Assembly: GCA_963976055.1 (NCBI GenBank)
Contig: CAXBJB010000005.1
Span: 186,001 to 250,000, forward strand
Length of the DNA stretch: 64,000 bases
Direction of reading: 5' to 3'
From: UBA1479 sp963976055
GTDB taxonomy: Bacteria > Pseudomonadota > Alphaproteobacteria > Rhodospirillales > Casp-alpha2
Below the pieces are notes generated by a model. The model searched no databases and was not told the DNA's origin. It saw only the letters and a list, made by a program, of their open reading frames with translations. Made by a program: the position numbers and the translations under genes. Shown piece after piece: positions 18,455 through 29,808 of this stretch (positions within the stretch are counted from its first letter, which is position 1; the number at the start of each line of letters is the position of its first letter).

Positions 18455-19200
18455 ATCGAGGGTTCCTGCATGCGCTCGATGCAGTTTTCCAACACGCGGG
18501 CGAGGAACACCACCAGTTCCGTGCCCTGGCCCGGCTGGAAGAACGAATCGGAGCGCGAGCCCAGCGCCATCAGGCCCACGGGCGTGCGCGGGCCCGGGCG
18601 CAGACGCGCCACGGCGGCCGACTGCACCAGACCGGCGGCGGCGCCGAACACGGAGCCGTCGTCGGCGATGTCGCGGTACAGCTTGGCCGCCCCGCCCGAC
18701 CCTAAAAGGGCATCGACCAGCCCCGGTTTCAGATCGGTGATTTCCGGCGAAACCAGCCAGGACAGCGGATTGTTCGACGGCTCATAGCCGACGCAGACGA
18801 TATCCACGTCGAGAATCCGGGCCAAATCGTCGTTGACGACGCGGATCAGGGCGTCGAAATCGCGAGCGCTCAGCAGCGCCAACACGGCGGCATGGGTGCG
18901 CTGCTGCACCGACATGTTGGACCGGCTGGTCTCGATCACGTCGCGCACGCATTCGCGCAGTTCCTCGACCGCCTCTTTCTGCTGCGTCAGCAGAGCCTGC
19001 TGGAAATCCACCACCTGGGCCCCTTCCTGGGGGCCTTCCTGGGCGAATCGGCCCGGCATGTTCATGAAGGACAGCACTTCCAGGCGTTCGCGGAAGAAGT
19101 CGGGATGGGCCACCAGGAATTCGGCCACATCGTCGTCCGACAGGCTGATATCCGCCGTTTCCAGGGTCTCGGCGGCGAATTCGTCCTTGCCTTGGGGCAT
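18451..19200 (-). CDS. DUF484 family protein
   Basis: The 249-residue protein has the DUF484 layout: an N-terminal segment with VAEFLVAHPDFF, a helical, probably coiled stretch (QQALLTQQKEAVEELRE), and a GAF-like C-terminal half including LMALGSRSDSFF. DUF484 genes commonly precede xerC, as here, with translational coupling. The biochemical role is not established. The start is ATG 19200. The 115-base gap to divergent priA contains TATAAT at 19256-19261. Confidence 0.88.
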   Translation of the reverse strand: MPQGKDEFAAETLETADISLSDDDVAEFLVAHPDFFRERLEVLSFMNMPGRFAQEGPQEGAQVVDFQQALLTQQKEAVEELRECVRDVIETSRSNMSVQQRTHAAVLALLSARDFDALIRVVNDDLARILDVDIVCVGYEPSNNPLSWLVSPEITDLKPGLVDALLGSGGAAKLYRDIADDGSVFGAAAGLVQSAAVARLRPGPRTPVGLMALGSRSDSFFQPGQGTELVVFLARVLENCIERMQEPSM

Positions 19201-19314
19201 CCCTTGGGTCCTTTCGTACTCACGCGCGGTGAAGGTGCGCGCCTATGATCCCTATTATAATGCCAAGCCCCGCGTCCCCATAGAACCACCCCCGAGGACC
19301 CTGCAAAGCCCGCC

Positions 19315-21528
19315 ATGACGAAGGACCGCCAACCGGCCGACGGAAAGAACGCCCCAGGTTTCCCGCCAGGCGCGCGGGTTGCCGTGCGCCTGCCGCTGCC
19401 GCTGACCGACGCCTACGACTACCGGGTGCCGACGGGCCTGACCCTGGCGGCGGGGGATTTCGTGCGCGTCCCCCTGGGTCCGCGCCGCATGGCCGGCGTC
19501 GTCTGGGGCCCGGGCACCGGCGACGTGCCCGACGCCAAGATGAAGGAGGTCGCGGGTCTGCTGGACGTCCCGCCCATGACGGCGGAGGCCCGGACCTTCG
19601 TCGACTGGGTCGCCGACTACACCCTGAACCCGCCGGGCGCCGTGCTGCGCATGGCCTTGAGCGTGCCGGAAGCCCTGGAGCCGCCCAAGCCGTTGACCGC
19701 CTACCGGCCCGCCGACCCAAGGCCCGAAATCAAGATGACCCCGGCCCGCGACCGCGTGCTGGCCGCCGCCGCCGACGGCCCGCCCCGCCAGGCGGCGGAG
19801 CTTGCCCGCGTCGCAGGCGTCACCCCCGCCGTGGTCACCGGCCTGGCCAAGGTCGGCGGACTGACCGCCTGCCCGATCCCGGCCTTTCCCCCGCCCCCGG
19901 CACCCGACCTGAACCATCCTGGCCCGGACCTGTCGGCGGAACAGGCGGCCGCCGCCGATTCGCTGAGCGCCGCCGTGAACGACGGGTTTTCCGTGCAGGT
20001 CCTGGAAGGCGTGCCCGGGTCGGGCAAGACCGAGGTCTATCTGCAGGCCGTGGCGGAAGCGGTCGCGCGCGGCCGCCAGGTATTGGTGCTGCTGCCGGAA
20101 ATCGCCCTGTCGGCGCAATGGCTGGAACGCTTTCAGGCCAGGTTCGGCAGCGAGCCGGCGCTGTGGCATTCCGAGGTCACCCAGGCGCAAAAGCGCGAAA
20201 CCTGGCGCCATGTGGCGCTGGGTCAGGCGGACGTGGTGGTCGGCGCGCGCTCGGCCTTGTTCCTGCCATTCCGGGATTTGGGGTTGATCATCATCGACGA
20301 GGAACACGACGGCTCCTTCAAGCAGGAGGAAGGCGTCGTCTACAACGCCCGCGACATGGCCGTGGTGCGCGCCCGGATGGGCCGCATTCCCGTGGTCCTG
20401 GTCTCGGCGACGCCGTCGCTGGAAACTCAGGCCAACGTGGACCGGGGCCGCTACGTCCATCTGCACCTGCCGGCCCGCCACGGCGGCGCCGACCTGCCCG
20501 ATGTCGAACTGGTCAACATGACCAAGACACCACCGCAGCGCGGCCAATGGCTGTCGCCGCCGCTGCGCGAAGCCGTGACGGCGACGCTTGCGCGCGGCGA
20601 ACAGGCCCTGCTGTTTCTCAACCGCCGGGGCTACGCGCCGCTGACCCTGTGCCGGACCTGCGGCCACCGCCTGCAATGCCCGCAATGCACGGCCTGGCTG
20701 GTCGAACACCGCCTGCTGCAACGCCTGCAATGCCATCATTGCGGCTACCAGATGGCGCCGCCCCATACCTGCCCCGGCTGCGGCGCCGAGGACTCTCTGG
20801 TGCCCTGCGGGCCGGGGGTCGAGCGTCTGGAGGAAGAGGTCCGCGCCCTCTACCCCGACGCCCGCATCGCCATGGCGACGTCCGACAACCTGTACAATCA
20901 GCGCACGGCCCGCGACTTCGTGCACCGCATCGAGGCCCACGAGGTCGATCTCATCATCGGCACCCAGATCGTCGCCAAGGGCTACCACTTTCCGCTGCTG
21001 ACCCTGGTCGGCGTGGTCGATGCGGACCTGGGACTTTCCGGCGGCGACCTGCGGGCGGCGGAACGCACCTATCAACTGCTCTATCAGGTCGCCGGACGGG
21101 CCGGGCGGGCGGACCGTCCGGGCCGGGTGCTGATCCAGACCTTCATGCCGGAGCATCCCGTGATGGACGCCATTCTGAAGGGCGACCGCGCGGCCTTCCT
21201 GGCCGCCGAGGCCAAGGGCCGCGAAGAGGCCCACATGCCGCCCTACGGCCGCCTGGTCGGTGTGGTGGTGTCCGGCACGGACGAGGCGGCGGTCGATGCC
21301 GGCGCCCGCGCGCTGGGCCGCACGGCCCCTCATGGCGCCGATATTCAGGTCCTGGGCCCCGCACCTGCGCCGCTCGCCATGATCCGAGGCCGCCACCGCC
21401 GACGGCTGCTGTTGAAGGCCGGGCGCGGCACGGCGGTGCAACCCCTGGTCCGCGCCTGGATCAAGCGCGCCACTATCCCGAAAAAGGTTCGCGTGCTGAT
21501 CGATATCGATCCCTATTCCTTCATGTGA
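19315..21528 (+). CDS. priA: primosomal protein N' (PriA helicase)
   Basis: PriA is the 3'-5' helicase that restarts stalled replication forks. The N-terminal DNA-binding domain (about 20-110), Walker A GVPGSGKTE (232-240), DEEHDGSFK box, paired zinc-binding cysteine clusters (CRTCGHRLQCPQC and CHHCGY...CPGCGAED) and the helicase C-terminal motif VAGRAGRADRPG are all present. At 737 residues it has normal length. Starting between DUF484-xerC and atpHAGDC is typical for this group of bacteria. Confidence 0.95.
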   Translation: MTKDRQPADGKNAPGFPPGARVAVRLPLPLTDAYDYRVPTGLTLAAGDFVRVPLGPRRMAGVVWGPGTGDVPDAKMKEVAGLLDVPPMTAEARTFVDWVADYTLNPPGAVLRMALSVPEALEPPKPLTAYRPADPRPEIKMTPARDRVLAAAADGPPRQAAELARVAGVTPAVVTGLAKVGGLTACPIPAFPPPPAPDLNHPGPDLSAEQAAAADSLSAAVNDGFSVQVLEGVPGSGKTEVYLQAVAEAVARGRQVLVLLPEIALSAQWLERFQARFGSEPALWHSEVTQAQKRETWRHVALGQADVVVGARSALFLPFRDLGLIIIDEEHDGSFKQEEGVVYNARDMAVVRARMGRIPVVLVSATPSLETQANVDRGRYVHLHLPARHGGADLPDVELVNMTKTPPQRGQWLSPPLREAVTATLARGEQALLFLNRRGYAPLTLCRTCGHRLQCPQCTAWLVEHRLLQRLQCHHCGYQMAPPHTCPGCGAEDSLVPCGPGVERLEEEVRALYPDARIAMATSDNLYNQRTARDFVHRIEAHEVDLIIGTQIVAKGYHFPLLTLVGVVDADLGLSGGDLRAAERTYQLLYQVAGRAGRADRPGRVLIQTFMPEHPVMDAILKGDRAAFLAAEAKGREEAHMPPYGRLVGVVVSGTDEAAVDAGARALGRTAPHGADIQVLGPAPAPLAMIRGRHRRRLLLKAGRGTAVQPLVRAWIKRATIPKKVRVLIDIDPYSFM

Positions 21529-21589
21529 CCGGCCCCGTGATCCGGCTGCTCATCAGGCTTGAAAATTGCCCCGAAACGGGCCCAATCCA

Positions 21590-21617
21590 GGGTCTTTCAC
21601 AGTCTGTGAAAAAACCC
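21590..21617. other. hairpin in the priA-atpH gap
   Basis: TTTCACA (21595-21601) and TGTGAAA (21605-21611) form a perfect stem around GTC, extended outward by GGGT/ACCC pairing. No T tract follows on the plus strand, so it is more like an operator or mRNA hairpin than a terminator. Confidence 0.35.
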
Positions 21618-21660
21618 GGGCGACTCTGGTTGCATGCGCGAAACCTCTGTGGTAGGACTG

Positions 21661-21714
21661 GCCGCGCTTTCCAGGCGGGGCCCGCCGGAATTGGCGGGAT
21701 TGCGGCTGTTTTTT
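21661..21714 (+). terminator. possible terminator after priA
   Basis: An inner stem CCCGCC/GGCGGG (21681-21686 with 21693-21698), nested in an outer GCCGC/GCGGC pairing (21661-21665 with 21702-21706), is followed by T6 (21709-21714). It lies between priA and atpH; the long internal loop makes it moderate evidence only. Confidence 0.45.
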
Positions 21715-21783
21715 AGGCGCGATCCTTGTCCGAAACCGGCATCTCAGGGTCTTTAAAAAAAACTTAATCAAGGGGTTTCCCAG

Positions 21784-22335
21784 GTGTCATCGGATATCGC
21801 AGGCGCTTCCGGCCTTGCAGGTCGCTACGCGACCGCCCTTTACGAATTGGCCGCGGCCGATAAGCAGCTGGACACAGTCGCCCAGGACATGGCCGCGATC
21901 CGCGACATGATCGATGAAAGTGCCGACCTAGCGCGCCTGATCCGCTCCCCCGTCATCGCCCGCGACAGCCAGATCGCCGCCATGGACGCGATCCTGACCA
22001 AGGCCGGGATTTCCGAGTTGACCAAGCATTTCGTCGGCGTCGTCGCGCAGAACCGCCGGTTGTTCGCGCTGACCGCCATGATCAAGCAGTTTCAAGGCAT
22101 CTTGGCCCAGCACCGGGGTGAAATGACCGCCGAGGTCACGTCCGCCCAGGCGCTGAGCGACAAGCAGCGTCAAGCGATCGAGGATGGATTGAAAAAGGCC
22201 ATGGGCACGAAAGTGGCCGTGGACGCCCGGGTTGACGAAGACCTTCTGGGCGGCCTCGTGGTCAAAATCGGCTCACGCATGATCGATTCCTCGATCAAAA
22301 CCAAACTTCAGCAACTTCGCTTAAGCATGCGATAA
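21784..22335 (+). CDS. atpH: ATP synthase F1 delta subunit
   Basis: The delta subunit joins F1 to the peripheral stalk. The 183-residue protein shows the family's N-terminal helical domain (LAGRYATALYELA) and the C-terminal motif region with VTSAQALSDKQ and DEDLLGGLVVKIGSRMIDSSI. The start is GTG 21784. It leads the atpHAGDC operon, with 15 bases to atpA. The Fo genes are not in this window, as expected for alphaproteobacteria with split ATP synthase operons. Confidence 0.94.
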   Translation: MSSDIAGASGLAGRYATALYELAAADKQLDTVAQDMAAIRDMIDESADLARLIRSPVIARDSQIAAMDAILTKAGISELTKHFVGVVAQNRRLFALTAMIKQFQGILAQHRGEMTAEVTSAQALSDKQRQAIEDGLKKAMGTKVAVDARVDEDLLGGLVVKIGSRMIDSSIKTKLQQLRLSMR

Positions 22336-22350
22336 GAGGGGATCCCGACA

Positions 22351-23886
<1,536 letters not shown>

Positions 23887-23940
23887 GCGTCGGGATCGGT
23901 CATCAGCCCAACCTGACGGACAAACGGGGAAAGCGCTTTC

Positions 23941-24828
23941 ATGCCTTCGCTTAAGGATCTGAAAATCCGGATCAACAGCGTCAAGTCGACGCAGAAGATC
24001 ACATCGGCCATGAAGATGGTGGCGGCGGCGAAGCTGCGCCGTGCCCAGGAAGGTGCCGAGGCCGCCCGCCCCTATGCCCAGCGCATGGAGGGCATGGTGG
24101 CCGCCATCGGCGCCTCGATCGGCGACCCCACGGGGGCTCCCCGGATGCTGTCCGGCACCGGGGCGTCGGATGTCCATCTTCTCGTCGCCTGCACCGCCGA
24201 CCGCGGTCTGTGCGGCGGCTTCAACGGCACCATCGTGCGGGAAACGCGCAACACGGCCCGCCGCCTGAAGACCAACGGCAAGACGGTGAAAATCATCTGC
24301 GTCGGCAAGAAGGCGCGCGATCTTCTGAAGCGCGACATGGCGGCCGACATCGTCGACACCTTCGAAGGCATCGGCCGGCGCGGCGTCAAATACGACGAAG
24401 CCGAAGCCGTGGCCAAGAAGATCACCGACATGTTCGAAGCGGGCGAATTCGACGTCTGCACCGTGATCTTCAACCGCTTCCAGTCGGCGATGACCCAGAT
24501 CATCACCAAACAGCAGGTCATTCCCTTCCAGCTGCCGGAAGGCGGCGACGAGGAAAAGACCAGCGGTCCCTCCCCGGTTTATCTGTACGAGCCGGAAGAA
24601 CAGGAAATTCTCGCCGACCTGCTGCCCCGCAACATGGCGGTGCAGCTGTTCCAGGCGTTCCTCGAAAGCTCGGCCTCGGAACACGGGGCGCGCATGACCG
24701 CCATGGACAGCGCCACGCGCAACGCCGGCGACATGATCAACAACCTGACGTTGACCTATAACCGGACGCGTCAGGCCGTCATCACCAAAGAACTCATCGA
24801 AATCATCTCTGGCGCGGAAGCGCTTTAG
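23941..24828 (+). CDS. atpG: ATP synthase F1 gamma subunit
   Basis: Gamma is the rotating central shaft. The N-terminal helix MPSLKDLKIRINSVKSTQKI and SAMKMVAAAKLRRAQ, the Rossmann-like middle (ACTADRGLCGGFN) and the C-terminal helix with MTAMDSATRNAGDMI and LTYNRTRQAVIT are conserved. Its 295 residues are normal. The start ATG 23941 follows GGGGAAAG. It is 54 bases after atpA and 29 before atpD. Confidence 0.97.
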   Translation: MPSLKDLKIRINSVKSTQKITSAMKMVAAAKLRRAQEGAEAARPYAQRMEGMVAAIGASIGDPTGAPRMLSGTGASDVHLLVACTADRGLCGGFNGTIVRETRNTARRLKTNGKTVKIICVGKKARDLLKRDMAADIVDTFEGIGRRGVKYDEAEAVAKKITDMFEAGEFDVCTVIFNRFQSAMTQIITKQQVIPFQLPEGGDEEKTSGPSPVYLYEPEEQEILADLLPRNMAVQLFQAFLESSASEHGARMTAMDSATRNAGDMINNLTLTYNRTRQAVITKELIEIISGAEAL

Positions 24829-24857
24829 AATGTCCGTTTAACGGGAGCTAGAAGACT

Positions 24858-26282
24858 ATGGCTACGAACAGTGTTGGTAAGGTGACCCAGGTTCTGGGCG
24901 CCGTGGTGGACGTACAGTTCTCGGGCGACCTGCCCGCGATTCTGAACGCCCTGCATGTGAAACTCGGCGACCGCGTTCTGGTCCTGGAAGTGGCGCAGCA
25001 CCTGGGCGAAAACACGGTGCGCACCGTCGCCATGGACACCACGGACGGCCTGCAGCGCGGCACCGAAGTCACGGACACGGGCGACAGCATCACCGTTCCC
25101 GTCGGGCCGGAAACGCTCGGCCGCATCATGAACGTGATCGGCGACCCCGTGGACGAACGCGGCCCCGTCGTCACCAAGATGAAGATGCCGATCCACCGTT
25201 CGGCCCCGGAATTCCACGAGCAGTCGACGGAAACGGAAATTCTGACCACCGGCATCAAGGTCGTCGACCTGATCGCGCCCTATTCCAAGGGCGGCAAGAT
25301 CGGCCTGTTCGGCGGCGCCGGCGTGGGCAAGACGGTGCTGATCATGGAACTGATCAACAACGTCGCCAAGGGCCACGGCGGGTATTCCGTGTTCGCCGGC
25401 GTCGGCGAGCGTACACGCGAAGGCAACGACCTGTACCACGAAATGATCGAATCGGGCGTTATCGACCTGGAAGGCGGCAATTCCAAAGCCGCCCTCGTCT
25501 ACGGTCAGATGAACGAACCCCCGGGGGCCCGCTCCCGCGTCGCCCTGACCGGCCTGACCCAGGCGGAATACTTCCGCGACGAGGAAGGCCAGGACGTGCT
25601 GCTGTTCATCGATAACATCTTCCGTTTCACCCAGGCCGGTTCGGAAGTGTCGGCGCTGTTGGGCCGCATTCCCTCGGCCGTGGGCTATCAGCCGACGCTG
25701 GCCACCGACATGGGTGCGCTGCAGGAACGCATCACCTCGACCAAGAAGGGCTCGATCACGTCCGTGCAGGCCATTTACGTGCCGGCCGACGATTTGACCG
25801 ACCCGGCACCCGCGACCTCGTTCGCGCACTTGGACGCGACGACCGTTCTGTCGCGCCAGATCGCGGAACTGGGCATCTATCCGGCCGTCGATCCGCTCGA
25901 CTCGACCTCGCGCATCCTCGATCCGCGTATCATCGGTGAAGAGCACTACGGCGTCGCCACCAGCGTTCAGCAGACCCTGCAGACCTACAAGTCCCTGCAG
26001 GATATCATCGCGATCCTGGGCATGGATGAACTGTCGGAAGAAGATAAGCAGACCGTCTCCCGCGCCCGTAAGATCCAGCGCTTCCTCAGCCAACCCTTCC
26101 ACGTCGCCGAAGTGTTCACCGGCACGCCGGGTGTGCTGGTGCCGCTCGAAGACACCATCAAGGGCTTCAAGGGCATCGTCAGCGGTGAATACGACCACCT
26201 GCCGGAAGCGGCGTTCTACATGGTCGGCACCATCGACGAGGCCATCGAAAAGGCCAAACGTATGGCGGCGGAAGCAGCCTAA
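24858..26282 (+). CDS. atpD: ATP synthase F1 beta subunit
   Basis: The catalytic subunit of F1. It shows the P-loop GGAGVGKT (about 152-159), the GERTREGNDLYHEM segment with the catalytic glutamate, LLFIDNIFRFTQAGSEVSAL (Walker B and following), and the DELSEEDKQTV segment of the C-terminal DELSEED loop. At 474 residues it is full length. It sits between atpG and atpC. Confidence 0.98.
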   Translation: MATNSVGKVTQVLGAVVDVQFSGDLPAILNALHVKLGDRVLVLEVAQHLGENTVRTVAMDTTDGLQRGTEVTDTGDSITVPVGPETLGRIMNVIGDPVDERGPVVTKMKMPIHRSAPEFHEQSTETEILTTGIKVVDLIAPYSKGGKIGLFGGAGVGKTVLIMELINNVAKGHGGYSVFAGVGERTREGNDLYHEMIESGVIDLEGGNSKAALVYGQMNEPPGARSRVALTGLTQAEYFRDEEGQDVLLFIDNIFRFTQAGSEVSALLGRIPSAVGYQPTLATDMGALQERITSTKKGSITSVQAIYVPADDLTDPAPATSFAHLDATTVLSRQIAELGIYPAVDPLDSTSRILDPRIIGEEHYGVATSVQQTLQTYKSLQDIIAILGMDELSEEDKQTVSRARKIQRFLSQPFHVAEVFTGTPGVLVPLEDTIKGFKGIVSGEYDHLPEAAFYMVGTIDEAIEKAKRMAAEAA

Positions 26283-26313
26283 GAACTTGGTGCGAACAAA
26301 GGACATCCGATAA

Positions 26314-26715
26314 ATGGCCGATACGATCCAATTCGATCTGGTTTCGCCGACAAAATTGGTGGCGTCGCAGGCCGTGGACATGGTCGTCGTCCCCGGCGGC
26401 GAAGGCGACTTGGGTGTCTTGCCCGGCCACTCACTGCTGATCGGCACCGTGCGCCCCGGCGTCATCGATATCCACGAAGGCGGGAAGGTGACCAATAGCA
26501 TCTTCGTCGCCGGCGGGTTCGTCGAGGTCAATCCGGATACCTGCACGGTTCTGGTCGAAGAAGCGACGGCCGTCGCCGACATCGACAAGGCGGCCGCCAG
26601 TCAGCGCCTGCAGGACGCGCAGAAGGCCCTCGCCGACGCTGGTGACGCCAAGGCGAAATCCGCCGCCGAAAGCGAAGTGAAGGTCGCCGAGGCGATGATC
26701 GCCGCAGCGTCCTGA
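26314..26715 (+). CDS. atpC: ATP synthase F1 epsilon subunit
   Basis: Epsilon couples rotation and inhibits ATP hydrolysis. The 133-residue protein has the N-terminal beta-sandwich (MVVVPGGEGDLGVLPGHS) and a C-terminal helical hairpin rich in Ala/Lys. It is the last gene of the operon, and a strong terminator begins 22 bases after its stop. Confidence 0.95.
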   Translation: MADTIQFDLVSPTKLVASQAVDMVVVPGGEGDLGVLPGHSLLIGTVRPGVIDIHEGGKVTNSIFVAGGFVEVNPDTCTVLVEEATAVADIDKAAASQRLQDAQKALADAGDAKAKSAAESEVKVAEAMIAAAS

Positions 26716-26737
26716 CCGCAGCGTCACGGAGTTCAAG

Positions 26738-26765
26738 AAAACGCCGCTCACCGCGGCGTTTTTTT
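26738..26765 (+). terminator. intrinsic terminator of the atp operon
   Basis: AAAACGCCGC (26738-26747) and GCGGCGTTTT (26753-26762) form a perfect 10-bp stem around TCACC, running into a T7 tract. It lies between atpC and the convergent TpsB gene and probably serves atpHAGDC. Confidence 0.9.
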
Positions 26766-26781
26766 ACGCCGAACTGCGGCC

Positions 26782-28473
26782 TTACATCCCGGCGCCGACG
26801 GCGAACAGGATGCGCAGGTCCTTGTCGCCCTCGGTCGAGACCTCGTGGTTTAGCGGCTTGGCGACCTGAAAGTCGGCGTAGATGCCCTTGGCGAAGGTCG
26901 ATCGCAGGCCCAGGCCGGCAGAAGTCAGGGTTTGACGGCCAACGCCTTCGTTCCATACGAAACCGCCATCGTAGAACGCATAGACGTCATAGCTTTCGAT
27001 CCAGTACGCCGGCTTTTTGCCCGTATAGCGTAATTCCACAGCCCCTGCCGCCCCGCGGTCGCCGACCAGTTCGCCATAATCGAAGGCGCGACCGTACTGA
27101 CTGCCGCCGAGCGAGAACTCCGCCCCCGTCAGAAGCGGCTGATTGGCCCATTGGCCCTTGGCCTGGGCATAGAGGCCGAAGCCGCCCCACAGCTTCTGCA
27201 GGCGGCGCACCTCAAGCGTCACCTTGTCGAAGGCCGCCTTACCGTCGGAACGCGATAACTGACCGTTGCCGGGGTTGGAGGCACCCAGGATGTCCAGGCC
27301 GCGTGCATAGACGGCCTTGGCGTAGAAATCTCCGTTGAGGAGCTTCGAGCGGTAATATTCCAGGCCGAGCCGGGCCGTGCGGTTGCGGTCCTCGTAACTG
27401 GTCGCACCGAAAGTATCTTCGTTCACATTGTAGACATCGAACTCGCCGCTCGCCCACAAGCTGTCCTGGCGGGTTCGCAAAATTGGATGGCGCAGGGACA
27501 GTTGCATGCGCCGGCTATCGGATTCCGTCTCGCTTGCCGCCAGGCTGTTCCCGGCATCGACCTTGCTCCCGGAAAGCGTGACCTCGCCGACGGTGCCCCA
27601 GCCACCCAGAGGCTGCGACCATTTGATCTGGCCATAAATCAACTCGCGCGGCGTGTCGGGGACGATGAACAGGCCGATCTGGAGTCGGTCGCCAGTGGAC
27701 AGAAGGCCATTGGCCGCACCTGCGGCCCAGGTTTGCAGTCGCCCGGACGACGGCGTGCCCCGGTTGTCGACGTAAAGGTCGGCGTTGACCGCGGTTTTTT
27801 CAAGCACGAGGTTCAGAACTTTGGCGACCGGCTCATCACCGTCGCCGACGCTGGCATCGACGACGGTGATGCCGGGAAGATCGTTGACGAGCAGCATGGC
27901 GCGCTCGATGGTTTCCAGACGCACGGGTTTTTCCGCCAGGACCGGCGCCATATAGGCCGCGACGATCCCGTTTTTTTCACCTGCTCCACCGTAATCGATG
28001 CGCGCGACATGCCCTTCGGTGACCCGGACCTTCAACACGCCGGCCAAAACGTCCTGCGCCGGAACGTCGGCCTGGGAGAACACGTAGCCGGCGTCGTGGT
28101 ACACCCGGGTGATCGATTGGGCAATTTCCTGGACCTCGACCTCCGTCACCCTGCGGGCGAGGTACTTGCCGTATAGCGGCGCCAGGGACGCCCGCGTAAA
28201 GGCGGTCGCACCATCGATGATGACGGCGCTGAGCACGAACGAGAACGTGTCTCTGATCGGCGTAATCTGAGAGGGCGGCAGAACCTCAAGATGCGGCTGC
28301 AATATCTGGGGCCGGCGCGGCTGCTGATCATCGAGGCGCTGTTCAATCTGCGTCGGGTCGGACGCCGTCGTCGCGGACTGGGCGAAACCGTGACCGGGCC
28401 GGCTGAAGATCGCCGCGGCGGCCACGCAAAATGCAAGTCCCGCGCGCCGCGAAATGCCGATCACGGGTCCCAC
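26782..28473 (-). CDS. ShlB/FhaC/HecB-type TpsB outer-membrane transporter
   Basis: TpsB proteins are 16-strand outer-membrane barrels with periplasmic POTRA domains that export a large TpsA exoprotein. Here a signal-peptide-like N-terminus (hydrophobic run ending HGFAQ) is followed by a POTRA-like region (about 95-250, with ITRVYHDAGYVFSQADVPAQ and GILKVRVTEG-like text) and a long beta-rich C-terminal half. Late in the protein are YAFYDGGFVWNE and LGLRSTFAKGIYADFQVAKPL. The protein ends in strand-like sequence GAGM, without the usual terminal aromatic. Length 563 fits. No TpsA partner is encoded nearby. It is divergent from the FecR-domain gene. Confidence 0.82.
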   Translation of the reverse strand: MGPVIGISRRAGLAFCVAAAAIFSRPGHGFAQSATTASDPTQIEQRLDDQQPRRPQILQPHLEVLPPSQITPIRDTFSFVLSAVIIDGATAFTRASLAPLYGKYLARRVTEVEVQEIAQSITRVYHDAGYVFSQADVPAQDVLAGVLKVRVTEGHVARIDYGGAGEKNGIVAAYMAPVLAEKPVRLETIERAMLLVNDLPGITVVDASVGDGDEPVAKVLNLVLEKTAVNADLYVDNRGTPSSGRLQTWAAGAANGLLSTGDRLQIGLFIVPDTPRELIYGQIKWSQPLGGWGTVGEVTLSGSKVDAGNSLAASETESDSRRMQLSLRHPILRTRQDSLWASGEFDVYNVNEDTFGATSYEDRNRTARLGLEYYRSKLLNGDFYAKAVYARGLDILGASNPGNGQLSRSDGKAAFDKVTLEVRRLQKLWGGFGLYAQAKGQWANQPLLTGAEFSLGGSQYGRAFDYGELVGDRGAAGAVELRYTGKKPAYWIESYDVYAFYDGGFVWNEGVGRQTLTSAGLGLRSTFAKGIYADFQVAKPLNHEVSTEGDKDLRILFAVGAGM

Positions 28474-28711
28474 CGGCGAATGGCGAAACCCGACCGCGCG
28501 GGGTATTTACACATATCGGGCAATTTGTCCTCGCATACCAAAGGCCATATTGCATCCCGTGAATATGATGGTTAACATGAATTTTATAAAAATTAAAAAC
28601 TAAGAATACCAATGCTCTTTGGTGAAAGAATACAATTCTTGGTTCACTTTTGAACCTTTGTAACTTCACTGCCTCTCATATTCCGGGGCACAGACCAGAG
28701 ATGCGTTAAAC
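28474..28711. other. AT-rich divergent promoter region
   Basis: This 238-base gap between the divergent TpsB and FecR genes is clearly more AT-rich than the flanking genome from about 28500. It holds at least two operator-like palindromes and room for promoters in both directions. No ORF here looks real. Confidence 0.6.
28622..28656. promoter_or_regulatory. overlapping palindromes upstream of the FecR gene
   Basis: AAGAAT/ATTCTT (28626-28631 with 28635-28640, spacer ACA) sits within GTGAA/TTCAC arms. It is followed by GGTTCA/TGAACC (28641-28646 with 28651-28656, spacer CTTT). They lie 56-90 bases before the FecR start and may bind a regulator controlling one or both divergent genes. The GGTTCA half-site also occurs, everted, in the nadA promoter repeat. 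Confidence 0.45.
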
Positions 28712-29737
<1,026 letters not shown>

Positions 29738-29808
29738 CCGGCCCATATAATCGGTCAAAGCGCATTTCAACCGGCGATAAAGGGGGCAAGACCATCGCCC
29801 AGGGCCTG

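Noticed and set aside
19255..21441. 728-codon minus-strand ORF opposite priA
   Set aside because: Shadow of priA, which is complete and has helicase and zinc motifs.
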